Positions 52,618 to 61,620 are shown, numbered from the stretch's first letter. The stretch is 64,000 nt of DNA from Pantoea deleyi (GCF_022647325.1 NZ_CP071405.1:930001-994000); one strand, 5' to 3'. Translations and numbers: made by a program. Notes: generated by a model from the letters alone, not told the origin.

Positions 52618-52764
52618 AAAGGGGTCCGCAGCGTTGAGGTTAGGTTCAGGCCGCGCCAGCATCTGTGGCCCGGCTTACCAGGGGATTATTTCGTGTTTAG
52701 GCCGGGGCTGTAAAGGGGAAGCGGCGGCCTTCCTGAATACGTCAGGTAAAACGCGCATGCTGCC

Positions 52765-53664
52765 CTATTTATAGTCAAAGGTCAGCGTATAGTCGGCGCT
52801 GAAACTGCCTGTCGGTGCCGGAGAGGATGCCAGCTGCGGAGAGAATTTCAGCTGGTAAGTGTTAATCCCCTGTTGAAAAACCTGCGTGCTGGTCTGATTT
52901 AAAACGACCGGAGAACCATTCCGGGACACCTGCATGTTCAGACCGGCGAGTGACGTTTTTGACAGGCCCTGTGTCGCGTTCACAATTGGCTTACCGGCGT
53001 TAAGCTGCACATCGACATTGGTCCGTGCCGGACAGGTTACCGCGATCGCCAGCTCACGGTACGGATTGTCAGACAGACGGTTATCCAGATCGCCGAAGTT
53101 AACCGCTAAATTTTTATCAGCGACGGTACAGGGCCTGGCTGCAATGGTATAGGTGTAATAAAAACTGGTGATCTGTTCTGAATATCCGACCAGAACTCTG
53201 GGAGTTTGATATAAATTTATTTTTCCTACAAAAGTTCCGATTCCAGCAAGATTGATTAATATACGGTATCGCATGGAAAAAGAGAGCCTTGAATTAGCGC
53301 CCAGAGGAAAGTTGCAGGCGAAATTGGTAGGCCCGATGCACAGGTTTGTTGCTTTATTAACCTGGTAGGTTGGAACCTGGGTGTTATTATAAACCATAGG
53401 GATCAGGATGCCAGCTTTCAAACCATTGACGGATTCGCTTTTATATGAAAGTGAGGCGCCATATAAAAAACTCCTGTTTACATTGCAGGTAAATTGATTA
53501 AGAGGTCCATCGATATAAGCATTATAATCAGTGGTGACCCCTTGCTGAACAACCCCTAAATCCACCATCATAAGAGACGGTGTACATACCATATCTGCGG
53601 CTTTACAGGTAAAGGCAGAAATCAGGAGAATCAAGATAAACCCTGTCTTTAAAATAATGGACAT
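52765..53664 (-). CDS. Fimbrial tip adhesin (two-domain)
   Basis: 299 residues, last gene of the fimbrial operon. Signal peptide MSIILKTGFILILLISAFTCKA; an N-terminal region (about 24-170) with its own cysteines (CTPS, TCNV, NLCI, ACNF) and no family I recognise; and a C-terminal pilin domain (about 172-299; ARPCTVADKNLAVNFG ... SADYTLTFDYK) with the donor-strand acceptor groove. This layout is that of FimH-like tip adhesins; receptor unknown. Start ATG 53664 follows GGAGAG. AT-richer than the core genes. Confidence 0.82.
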   Translation of the reverse strand: MSIILKTGFILILLISAFTCKAADMVCTPSLMMVDLGVVQQGVTTDYNAYIDGPLNQFTCNVNRSFLYGASLSYKSESVNGLKAGILIPMVYNNTQVPTYQVNKATNLCIGPTNFACNFPLGANSRLSFSMRYRILINLAGIGTFVGKINLYQTPRVLVGYSEQITSFYYTYTIAARPCTVADKNLAVNFGDLDNRLSDNPYRELAIAVTCPARTNVDVQLNAGKPIVNATQGLSKTSLAGLNMQVSRNGSPVVLNQTSTQVFQQGINTYQLKFSPQLASSPAPTGSFSADYTLTFDYK

Positions 53665-53721
53665 AACGCTCTCCTGGAAAAATAGTAAAAATATAAAATT
53701 GCTGATCTTACACAGCAAATA

Positions 53722-54210
53722 TTAGCGGTACTCAATGCTCAGCAGGGCTGATGCAGAATAACTCCCGGCGGCTGCGCGGTTTTCATCGATAATGACCGGT
53801 CTGGTCTTTATGACAAACAGCGCCTCATTCAGCAGTGTGTGATTAATTATCTCACCAGGTTTAGCGAGTCCGGTCAGGACGCCTGCCTGACTCAGGCCAT
53901 AGCCCATCTCCAGGCCGATGCCACTCAGATCCGTTTTCACCACGCCTGTCGGATCCGTCTGGTCGGTTCGCAACGTAAAACTGACCGCAGTCAGCTTGTA
54001 GCAGCGTATTTTTATCGTTGCAGAGGTGGGTTTACTCTCCCCTTTGTAGAGCTGAGCAAGGCTCACCTCGGGAAGCGTAACGAGGCTGTCCGCGGGGAGT
54101 TCGGCCGTACAGGCCGGAGCCAGCAGATTCCCACTGACATTCACATCCAGCCCCAGGGCGCCGCGACAGAGCGCAATATACATCACTCCCGCCATCATCC
54201 ATCGTTTCAT
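53722..54210 (-). CDS. Minor fimbrial subunit
   Basis: 162 residues: signal peptide MKRWMMAGVMYIALCRGALG, then a single pilin domain LDVNVSGNLLAPACTAELP, with the Cys pair (ACTA, RCYK) and a C-terminal strand ALLSIEYR. ATG 54210 follows GGCGG and leaves a short gap to the upstream gene; an ATG at 54246 would overlap it. Probably an adapter between rod and adhesin. Confidence 0.8.
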   Translation of the reverse strand: MKRWMMAGVMYIALCRGALGLDVNVSGNLLAPACTAELPADSLVTLPEVSLAQLYKGESKPTSATIKIRCYKLTAVSFTLRTDQTDPTGVVKTDLSGIGLEMGYGLSQAGVLTGLAKPGEIINHTLLNEALFVIKTRPVIIDENRAAAGSYSASALLSIEYR

Positions 54211-54226
54211 CAATACCGCCAGCCTG

Positions 54227-54739
54227 TCAGTCGTAATCAAGTTCAACGGTGAAACTGGCGCTGAAACTACTGACGCCCAGATCGGCCAGTTTAACCAGCC
54301 TGGCCGTCATTGAGAGATCGGCCTGACCAGAGAGCCCGCTGAGTATTCTGTTGCCGGTCAGGCTGACCCGTTGTTGTTGTCCACCGGTCAGCGCCTGAGT
54401 CCCGCTCCACCAGAGCTCTATACCCAGGTTCCTGTAGCTGGTGACCGCCGTTGTCGTTGAACCACTGGCCAGTGAGGTTCCGCTGCCTGGCCGGACTGTT
54501 ACCGTGACGGCTGAACCCGGCGGGCATTGTAATATCAGCGGAATATTTCCTGAGACGGTGTCATATTTGTCATAAGTGACCTCTCCCATATTGACACTGA
54601 TTGATTTACTGGCAGTGTAAGTACAGGGTGGTTTTTTCAGCGAGCCGGTCACGCTGATATTCACCGTGTCTTTGGCATAAAGCGCATGAAAAGCGGTGAG
54701 AACATAAATAACGACTATCCGGGACAGAATTAATGACAT
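54227..54739 (-). CDS. Minor fimbrial subunit
   Basis: 170 residues. Signal peptide MSLILSRIVVIYVLTAFHALYA, pilin domain with Cys pair (PPCTYTA, LQCPP) and terminal strand FTVELDYD typical of chaperone-usher pilins. Overlaps the usher gene by 13 bases, so coupled to it. Role as adapter or tip subunit is inferred. Confidence 0.82.
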   Translation of the reverse strand: MSLILSRIVVIYVLTAFHALYAKDTVNISVTGSLKKPPCTYTASKSISVNMGEVTYDKYDTVSGNIPLILQCPPGSAVTVTVRPGSGTSLASGSTTTAVTSYRNLGIELWWSGTQALTGGQQQRVSLTGNRILSGLSGQADLSMTARLVKLADLGVSSFSASFTVELDYD

Positions 54740-57234
54740 ACGGTATTCACCTTTATAACGCCTGATTTAGCGGATTGATGATTGCGGGTGGCGATTTCTC
54801 CGGCGCACCAACGCTCACTGTTAACTTTAATTTCAAAGCGCGCGTTGTCCGGCACGCCGGTTAAATAGGCGCTGCCATTATCGGACACCAGCGCGTCTGG
54901 CGTTATCTGCGCCTTTTCGGCGTCGATAAATACTTCTGCAGCGAAAGGTGCCGTCTCCCCCTGGCCATTTACGGCGTGTAATATAATTTTGTTGCCTTTC
55001 CTGCCGGAGAAATCAATGACGCTGAATGCCCCGCGTGTTGGCGTCACTTCGCCGACAAGTTTCTCAATTTCAACATTGTCATCCAGCGTATTGGTCCTGA
55101 CCGACACCCGGTTCCGGGTATAGGGCGACGCATTGGTTAACATCGCATAGCCACTTTTATTGGTCCGGCTTTTTGACTGAAAATCAAAACCGACATTTTC
55201 GATGTTATTTGTCCGGGCAATAATGTTCGTATCGCCCAGCGGAGGTGATGCGATCAGCGAACCCTTATACAGCGTTAACCCGCCTTCGCCGCCGATATCC
55301 AGCTGATTGCGCAGATCGCTGTGTGACAGGTTGGTTCGCAGATTGCCTTTCGCACCGCTGTACTGCGCGGAAACGCCATAAGCCTGGGTCTTTCCCACGT
55401 CACCACGCATTGAGGATGCGTTAGCGCTGTAACTTAAACCCGGCAGGCTGTCCGAGGTATCCGATATCGTCACGCTATTGTTCAGGTTATTCGCGCTGTA
55501 ACCTGACGTGGTGAAGAGACGCGGAGAGTGGCTGGTTGCACTCAACGGCATGCTGAAGGAGAGGGCAAACGCCGAGGTCTGCTTCTCCTGCAGATGACTG
55601 AATGTCCCGGAAAGCGTAATGCTTGCCCGACCGACATTAAAACTGTACCCGGTCTGTAGCGTCTGGCGTGCCGGCTGTGACTGCCAGAAATCATCTTTGT
55701 TGTAGTTCAGATAGACGCTGCTGTTGTCGGTTAACCGCTGTGAAACCGTGGCAGAGACGCTGTTTTTCAGGCCGGATGTCGACAGGATGGCGTCACTGCT
55801 TTGCGAAACGGCGCGGGAATCGTCAAAGGCTTCACTGAATCGTCTGAACCCGCGGGTGTTATACCGATAGCCCGCCAGCGTCAGGTTAGTACCGGTGCCG
55901 CTGAAATCTTTTGCATAGCGCAGGCGAAGCGCATTGCCGCGCTGCGGCGCATCCGCTGCGCCTGCAGGTTTAAACAGCGACAGCGTCGAGTCTGCGGACA
56001 GTGCTCCATATCCCGCCAGATTGCGTGAAAAGCCCAGGTTATAGGCCTGATAGTTGCTGTTCAGTAAGGTGCCGCCAAACAGGGTGGTGCTGCCGTTTAA
56101 GCCGTAGCGCGCCGTGCCCGCCACAAAGTAAGGTTCGGGCGTGTGATTCCCCGGATAGAGCGTGCGATATTCACCGGCGTTAACTTCATAAAAGAACTGG
56201 CCGCCGCGCACCATCACCGGCAGGGCGGACGCGGACTGGCGGTAAAACTGCTTCTCTCCGGCTTCATTTTCAATCGTGACCAGCAGGTCATCCCCGCCGC
56301 TGACCGAGGGGATATTGCCGATATTAAACGGGCCGGATGGCACCCAGCGCTCGAAGATCTTAAATCCGTTCTGCGAAACCGACACTTTCGAGCGGCCATT
56401 CGCCGTTCCGCGCAGGGTGGGCGCGAATCCCTGCGATTCGACGGGCAGCATGCTGATATCAGACGCCAGCTGCACGCCGCGATAGTTAATGCCCTCCAGG
56501 ATCTCGCCATTTGAATAGACATCTCCCAGACTCAGGTTGGCATCAAGCTGCGGCAGCGGACGCTGCACATAATTCTGCGGTGAGGTGATCTCTCGCCCGT
56601 TCTCGCCATCATCCTGAATATAGGTGACGTTCCTGAATCGCCAGGCACCGTAGTTGAAGCCATTATTGAGTGAGGTAAAAGATGTCTTCTTACTCTTAAC
56701 GGCGCTGTCTGCCGACCAGATTTGGGAATGGCTGAGGCTGTAGCCTGAAAAAAGAACGGTTTCGCCATTATCCCAGCCCGCCTTGATCCGCGTTCTGTCT
56801 GCATCGTCCAGAAACGCCTGCGGAAGAGTGATCAGGAGTTTCTGCCGGGCGAAGTCATAGACAAAGTCAGCCCCCTCTAACGCCTCTGTGAAGGCGACAC
56901 AGTTCCCCGAATGCTGCAGGCGAGACCACGCATCCTCTTTCAGTCCGGCATTTTTAAAAAAATCACTGTCAAGGCAGGGCGTAATTTTATCGCGCTTTTT
57001 ATCGTAGCTGAAATTAACCGACTGCTTCGCATACAGACTCTCGTTGATATAGATCTCAACCCAGTATTCACCGGCAGGTTGCGTGCGGGAGATATTGTCA
57101 ACCTGCTTTTTAAGGGCATCCATATCCGCCGGGCTGCCGTTCAGCTCCAGGAATGAGGTGTTGAAACTGACGTCAGCAAACGAGAGTGTTGTATTAAACA
57201 GCAATAAAAAGGCCAGACAGAAGATTTTATTCAT
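54730..57234 (-). CDS. Fimbrial outer membrane usher (FimD/PapC family)
   Basis: 834 residues. Signal peptide MNKIFCLAFLLLFNTTLSFA, N-terminal chaperone-subunit docking domain (VSFNTSFLELNGSPADMDALKKQVD), a 24-strand barrel (about 130-660) with plug, and two C-terminal domains (about 670-834). The signatures YVQRPLPQLDANLSLGDVYSNGE and FGTLRG-like APTLRGTANGRSKV are recognisable. Secretes and orders the pilins at the outer membrane. Follows the chaperone gene by 13 bases. Confidence 0.93.
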   Translation of the reverse strand: MNKIFCLAFLLLFNTTLSFADVSFNTSFLELNGSPADMDALKKQVDNISRTQPAGEYWVEIYINESLYAKQSVNFSYDKKRDKITPCLDSDFFKNAGLKEDAWSRLQHSGNCVAFTEALEGADFVYDFARQKLLITLPQAFLDDADRTRIKAGWDNGETVLFSGYSLSHSQIWSADSAVKSKKTSFTSLNNGFNYGAWRFRNVTYIQDDGENGREITSPQNYVQRPLPQLDANLSLGDVYSNGEILEGINYRGVQLASDISMLPVESQGFAPTLRGTANGRSKVSVSQNGFKIFERWVPSGPFNIGNIPSVSGGDDLLVTIENEAGEKQFYRQSASALPVMVRGGQFFYEVNAGEYRTLYPGNHTPEPYFVAGTARYGLNGSTTLFGGTLLNSNYQAYNLGFSRNLAGYGALSADSTLSLFKPAGAADAPQRGNALRLRYAKDFSGTGTNLTLAGYRYNTRGFRRFSEAFDDSRAVSQSSDAILSTSGLKNSVSATVSQRLTDNSSVYLNYNKDDFWQSQPARQTLQTGYSFNVGRASITLSGTFSHLQEKQTSAFALSFSMPLSATSHSPRLFTTSGYSANNLNNSVTISDTSDSLPGLSYSANASSMRGDVGKTQAYGVSAQYSGAKGNLRTNLSHSDLRNQLDIGGEGGLTLYKGSLIASPPLGDTNIIARTNNIENVGFDFQSKSRTNKSGYAMLTNASPYTRNRVSVRTNTLDDNVEIEKLVGEVTPTRGAFSVIDFSGRKGNKIILHAVNGQGETAPFAAEVFIDAEKAQITPDALVSDNGSAYLTGVPDNARFEIKVNSERWCAGEIATRNHQSAKSGVIKVNTVCH

Positions 57235-57247
57235 GGCGGTAATATTT

Positions 57248-57928
57248 CTATTCTTTCTTTATTTTTGTCTTAACGACACCACCGTAATCATTGATATATT
57301 CAATCCCGATGTCGCTGATGTTTTTCTTCTGAATGTTCAGGGTCATCTTGCCTTTTGCCGGTAAACTGCTCTGTGACACCGCAGTCTGAACACCATTAAC
57401 GTCCACTTTCGTTATCGCGATATTGAACGGCGTAGGGTTAATCAGGGTGAGGTTGTCAGCCGACTGCCGCCATGTGACTTTTCCCGCCTCATCTTCCAGC
57501 TTCATATTTTTCATCAATGCCGGGCGGTAAAACAGTTTGATGCTGGTTTTAATCGCAATCTGCAGCGTGTTCGCGGATTTATCTTTATCGGGGGCTGGCG
57601 GAATCGCTTTGACGTTAATTTTAAACAGGCTCTCTCTGTCATTCGGTAACGCAGAAGAGGTGTCCACAACCCGCAGCAGATTCTCTTCGCCCGGCCCCAT
57701 CTTAAATAGCGGTGGCGTTAATAAAAACTGGTCGGTCGTTTTATCACTTTTCGCCGGGTCGCTTATCCAGGACTGCACCAGAAACGGTGTTTCGCTGGCG
57801 CTGTTGCGGACGAACAGGGTCACATCTTTACTGCCTTCATTAAAAATGACGCGCGTCACGCCCAGGCTGATGCTGGCCTGACAGCCCCAGGTGAGGGTGG
57901 CAAAAAATAAGCCAATTAAAAAACGCAT
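57248..57928 (-). CDS. Periplasmic pilus assembly chaperone
   Basis: 226 residues of the PapD/FimC fold. Signal peptide MRFLIGLFFATLTWGCQA; domain 1 with SLGVTRVIFNEGSKDVTLFVRNS and the SPLVQSW-type strand FLVQSWISD; subunit-binding region LFKMGPGEENLLRVVDTSSALPNDRESLFKINVKAIPP, quoted only for its position (about 80-118). Caps pilins until the usher accepts them. 41 bases after the major pilin gene. Confidence 0.93.
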   Translation of the reverse strand: MRFLIGLFFATLTWGCQASISLGVTRVIFNEGSKDVTLFVRNSASETPFLVQSWISDPAKSDKTTDQFLLTPPLFKMGPGEENLLRVVDTSSALPNDRESLFKINVKAIPPAPDKDKSANTLQIAIKTSIKLFYRPALMKNMKLEDEAGKVTWRQSADNLTLINPTPFNIAITKVDVNGVQTAVSQSSLPAKGKMTLNIQKKNISDIGIEYINDYGGVVKTKIKKE

Positions 57929-57969
57929 TACACATCTCCGAATCCAGGGGCTGGGCAGCCCCTGTGGGT

Positions 57970-58524
57970 TTAGTTATATTCGACGTTAACAGCCGCTTCG
58001 GCATAGACATCGCCCGGCACGATGCCTGGAATAGCGTCACCGTCATCAACAGCGGTGTCGGCAATAGTTCTGACCAGTCCCGCCTGGAAATTAAAGGAGT
58101 TTTCACCATTACGGAGCGTATCCGTAAATGCATTACTGGTAAGCTGGACTTTATTTGAATCAGCAAGCACGACAGCAACGCCTCTCGCGCGTGAGGCACC
58201 CGTTAAACCAATATAATTTCCATCTGGCTGAGCAGCCTGGAAAGAAATTTTAACGTTGTTTTTAGTCGTTTTACGACAGTCCGTAAGTGAAATGGTAAAG
58301 GGTTTCCAGCTTTTAGCGTTAACGTCGCCGACATTTGCGCCGAAATCTGCCGAACGCACTTCCGGCATATCCACTTCAAGGCGGCCATTGGTACCGACAT
58401 TTACCAGACAGGCGGCATCATTAACCTTGCCTTTAAAGACGATGGTATTATCGTCGGCACAGGCGGTATGGACGACCGTTGAAAGAAGTAATGCTGACAG
58501 ACTCATGCTGAACTTTTTATTCAT
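57970..58524 (-). CDS. Major fimbrial subunit
   Basis: 184 residues. Signal peptide MNKKFSMSLSALLLSTVVHTACA, then the pilin domain with N-terminal extension strand DDNTIVFKGKVNDAACLVN, Cys pair (ACLV, DCRK) and terminal AAVNVEYN. First gene of the operon after a 457-base AT-rich gap, and thus the likely main rod protein. Resembles FimA-type pilins. Confidence 0.9.
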   Translation of the reverse strand: MNKKFSMSLSALLLSTVVHTACADDNTIVFKGKVNDAACLVNVGTNGRLEVDMPEVRSADFGANVGDVNAKSWKPFTISLTDCRKTTKNNVKISFQAAQPDGNYIGLTGASRARGVAVVLADSNKVQLTSNAFTDTLRNGENSFNFQAGLVRTIADTAVDDGDAIPGIVPGDVYAEAAVNVEYN

Positions 58525-58981
58525 TTTTTATTCCTTTCAATTTTATTAATTACGCCTGTGAACTGGCGTGTAAGCAGGTTGATTTGCATGCCATAGCGTG
58601 ACAGCGCATCGATTACCGGCCTGTATCTGTCAGGCAGATTAGTGATGCGGTTCAGGGATGTTCATGCAGACTCAGCAGCCGGCATAATAAGAATCGCCAG
58701 GGGCGGGTTCAGGCTGCTAAGTTGCGATGAAATTTAAACAAAAAGCGGATGGGTGTCATATTAATTAAAATTTAGTTGTTTTTAATTTTAATTAAATGCA
58801 GCGTTTCTTTTAAACCGCCAGGCGAGCAGGAAAATCCTTAAGTGGACTAAGTGCCTGCTTTGTAAGCGATTATGGTTTAGTTAAGAGAAGTAAAAAGTGC
58901 ATCGGGATGACATCTTATTGCGCAGTGGGATGAATGAACGGCGCATTTCATCCCACTTACGCTGGATTAATGGCGGCAGCG
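58525..58981. promoter_or_regulatory. AT-rich control region of the fimbrial operon
   Basis: 457 bases without a credible gene. It holds a pure-AT palindrome TTAATTAAAATT/AATTTTAATTAA (58761-58772 with 58784-58795) and a stem AGTGGGATGAA/TTCATCCCACT (58924-58934 with 58947-58957) just after the FidL-like gene. Low GC suggests H-NS silencing. Confidence 0.6.
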
Positions 58982-59452
58982 TCAGTGCCGCTGAGTACAG
59001 ACATAATAGGGAACGAACTCACCGGAGAGCATTACTGAATTAATATTCAACCGGGAAATGAACAGTTCGACCTTACTTTTTGGCTCACGATAAAATGCCG
59101 GAAACCACGCGCTGGCCATTTCGGGTGTGAGTTTATCGTCAATAGAGGCGAGGATCTCATCCGAGACCCAGGTATACCGCGAGCCAACATGATGACTGGT
59201 AAAGACCACCGTCCGGTTTACATTTTCCCGGGTGCCATCTTCGCGAGTTACAAACCCGTTCATTGAGAGTGTTCCGCTATTTCCATCAATATTCAGTTTC
59301 GTCGAAAGACGCAGAATACCCGACTCTCTGTGAAAGTTTACGTTGCCGGAGCAGGAGAAGCCGGACGTAATGCCATATCTATACCAGATCGTAAAAGCCG
59401 TCAGTGCGACAGCCAGCCCCACGGTTGAGAGAAAAAAAATCCTTTTAATCAT
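58982..59452 (-). CDS. FidL-like membrane protein
   Basis: 156 residues with one N-terminal membrane helix (FLSTVGLAVALTAFTIW, about 7-23) and a periplasmic domain of mixed strands with two Cys (SCSG, VCTQ). It recalls FidL-like proteins, usually encoded behind CadC-type regulators; this is from memory of the family, not a search. It overlaps the CadC-like gene by 8 bases, so the two are likely made together and may interact in the periplasm. Confidence 0.6.
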   Translation of the reverse strand: MIKRIFFLSTVGLAVALTAFTIWYRYGITSGFSCSGNVNFHRESGILRLSTKLNIDGNSGTLSMNGFVTREDGTRENVNRTVVFTSHHVGSRYTWVSDEILASIDDKLTPEMASAWFPAFYREPKSKVELFISRLNINSVMLSGEFVPYYVCTQRH

Positions 59453-60482
59453 GATAATATCCCGTGTCTTTGTAAATAAAATAGTTTGAATAGCAGATGT
59501 CGTCCGAGAACAGGGCGATCTTTTCGCGGCAGTTTATCGCGGAGACCTTATTGCTGTAGGGATAATTGGTCAGATAAAGCACCCTGGGCTCTTTACAGAA
59601 ACGACTGAGGTAATCCACCATTTTAAGATTTTTGAAATCGTAAGCACGGTTATTCTGATAAACCTCACAGGCCCCCAGTTTTCCCGTATTAACATAATTC
59701 CCGGGGGAAACCGCAGGGTAGAGGATGAGTGAGCAGGCGATAATCAGCAGGATGCTGAGCAGCAAAATATAACGCGGCCACGCAATGGTGACGGCACGCT
59801 TTTTTACCGCTGGCCCGCATAAAGTGTCTGATGTTCTGACAGAGGCCGAATAATTAATCGCAACCCCCTCGGGATGAATCAGGCCCGGACTGCTGAATGT
59901 CTCACTGCTGCTTTTCATCTCTGACTTAGCCTTGACTGATTCTGTCTCACCGGCCTGCCGCGGAGCAGGGCGGGTTTCCGGCGGGTTCGCCTGTCCGGCC
60001 ATTGCGCGTGGCGCGTCGCTGTTTTGCTCCTCAGCCCTTTCACTCTCTGCCGGGAAGAGAAAGCCCTCCGCGTCATCGCTGTCCTGATCCTGCTCCTCCG
60101 CCTGCATCGTTTCTTCTTCTTCAGGCGTGTCCATATTGATATAGGTTAGCGCAACAGAAACCTGCAGATTGAAGATAAAGCCCCGCCGGTGAATGGTTTC
60201 GATAATCCCATTGTCGAAATCCCCCGCCTGATTCAGCATTTTTCGTAAATAGAAAATGGTGTTATGCAGCACATTCAGCGAAGCTGTCATGCCAAAGCGT
60301 TCCCAGCCGAATTTATACAGGTCATCGTGGGTGACCAGTTTTCCATGATTTTCAAGCAATAATAGCAGGCAAAAGGCCGCTGATGCCCTTAATTTGACTT
60401 TAGTATCATTGTCCAGCCTGACCAGACATTTTTCAGAAAGGATAAATTTGACGTTATCGCCAATAATGTAAATGCGTTTCAT
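59445..60482 (-). CDS. CadC/ToxR-like membrane-bound transcription regulator
   Basis: 345 residues. Residues about 8-110 form an OmpR-type winged helix (VKLRASAAFCLLLLLENHGKLVTHDDLYKFGWERFGM to IIETIHRRGFIFN). Then a long Glu/Asp-rich linker, one membrane helix (ILLLSILLIIACSLILYPAV, about 250-270) and a small periplasmic domain with four Cys (ACEV, FCKE, NCRE, DICY). Start ATG 60482; the frame is open 11 codons further. Probably controls the adjacent fimbrial operon. Overlaps the FidL-like gene. Confidence 0.82.
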   Translation of the reverse strand: MKRIYIIGDNVKFILSEKCLVRLDNDTKVKLRASAAFCLLLLLENHGKLVTHDDLYKFGWERFGMTASLNVLHNTIFYLRKMLNQAGDFDNGIIETIHRRGFIFNLQVSVALTYINMDTPEEEETMQAEEQDQDSDDAEGFLFPAESERAEEQNSDAPRAMAGQANPPETRPAPRQAGETESVKAKSEMKSSSETFSSPGLIHPEGVAINYSASVRTSDTLCGPAVKKRAVTIAWPRYILLLSILLIIACSLILYPAVSPGNYVNTGKLGACEVYQNNRAYDFKNLKMVDYLSRFCKEPRVLYLTNYPYSNKVSAINCREKIALFSDDICYSNYFIYKDTGYYHD

Positions 60483-60808
60483 TTTTATTAAAGCCCTGGC
60501 AGGTGATTGAAACAACGCTCTGTGAAAGGCGTTTTAATTATTTTTATCGCTGTTACTGTGCGTCTAAGAAAATTCTTAATCATTATTTATAATCCATCCG
60601 GCGGAAAAAAGTAAATATTTTGAGTAATGTACCCGCCTTTATCCGTTGGTTTTCCTGAGGATACCAGGCGATCGCTTTTAAACTAAAAATTTAAATTACT
60701 GAATGCAAAGGGATTTTCATGGGTTATTAAACTAAATAAAATTTAAGATGCTCTGCAGTCAGATTTTCTTAAGATGGGTTTACTTTTTTATAAGAATGAC
60801 TAAAACCC
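60483..60808. promoter_or_regulatory. AT-rich gap between the divergent regulators
   Basis: 326 bases, no gene seen. Promoter candidates for both sides are masked by general AT richness. ATGGGTT occurs at 60719 and 60774, and inverted (AACCCAT, 60804-60810) across the start of the LuxR-type gene; TTAAACTAAA occurs near 60677 and 60728. These may be regulator binding sites. Confidence 0.5.
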
Positions 60809-61123
60809 ATGCAACACGAAAGGTTTTTACCTGAAAGAGCAGAGCAGAATACAATGCGCGTTATTAACACCGCCGGAACCGAAATTCGCCTGAAGAGTCA
60901 GGAGGTTTGTATCATCTGGTTTCTTATGACCGGTATGAAACCCAGGGATATCTCGCTGTTCCTGCAGATAACCGAGCAGAATGTGAGTTATTACAAAAGA
61001 AAAACCATGAAAAAGTTGCAGGTGAAAAACAACTTTGAATTTTTTTCATGGTTCCGGTGTAACAGAAGTATGTTTAACAGCGAGAAGGCTGAGTCTTATA
61101 TATTAAAGCGCAGTGAATTCTGA
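60809..61123 (+). CDS. Stand-alone LuxR-type helix-turn-helix protein
   Basis: 104 residues. The middle (about 27-82) is a LuxR/GerE helix-turn-helix: EIRLKSQEVCIIWFLMTGMKPRDISLFLQITEQNVSYYKRKTMKKLQV, given here as the region with the key residues E33, G42, I47, V59, K65 and K69. There is no receiver or autoinducer domain, as in small fimbrial regulators of enterobacteria. The extreme N- and C-termini are not recognised. Very AT-rich upstream. Divergent from the CadC-like gene. Confidence 0.75.
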   Translation: MQHERFLPERAEQNTMRVINTAGTEIRLKSQEVCIIWFLMTGMKPRDISLFLQITEQNVSYYKRKTMKKLQVKNNFEFFSWFRCNRSMFNSEKAESYILKRSEF

Positions 61124-61173
61124 CAGTATTGATAATTACCGTTATAAATTAACTGGCTTCGAAGGGGCGTAAG

Positions 61174-61476
61174 ATGAGTGAATCTTTTAGTGATGCAGAG
61201 AAAAAAATTATCAGTGAGACAATCACGTTCTATGTTGAGAAACTGATCAACGACACTGTTGAGCTTATTCATCAGACCGAGCGTGAGGCGGATAAGCGAC
61301 TCAGTGAAGCCGGCATTCAGTTCGACCTCTATTCGCCGGCAAACCGCGATTACCTTACCGCAGTACTGCACGAGAATCTGTTTGACCGTCTGCACAAAGG
61401 CGACCCTGAAACAGCCAGGCTCATTCTGACCATGAACGGTAAGCGGGTGGGCGTCTATAAAGATGATGAGGCGTGA
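61174..61476 (+). CDS. Conserved-looking 100-residue protein of unknown function
   Basis: Not recognised. MSESFSDAEKKIISETITFY ... VYKDDEA: soluble, charged, mostly helical in appearance, no membrane segment or Cys. Good ribosome site (GAAGGGG) and 50 bases after the LuxR-type gene in the same direction, so perhaps the same transcript. Could be an accessory of the regulator or an unrelated gene. Confidence 0.6.
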   Translation: MSESFSDAEKKIISETITFYVEKLINDTVELIHQTEREADKRLSEAGIQFDLYSPANRDYLTAVLHENLFDRLHKGDPETARLILTMNGKRVGVYKDDEA

Positions 61477-61620
61477 CATCCCTGAGAGGGGAAAGACGTG
61501 GGACATTCTGTGCTACGGCGCGTTCACTCACGCACTCCAGGCGTGATGCACCGCGCGGAGACACAGCATCGCGCGGCCGCGCTGATGCCCTGCACTCGTT
61601 GACGTGCTGACGGCAAACGC

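Noticed and set aside
61096..61506. 136-codon minus-strand frame
   Set aside because: Antisense to the 100-residue gene at 61174, which has a better ribosome site and codon use. Not fully excluded.
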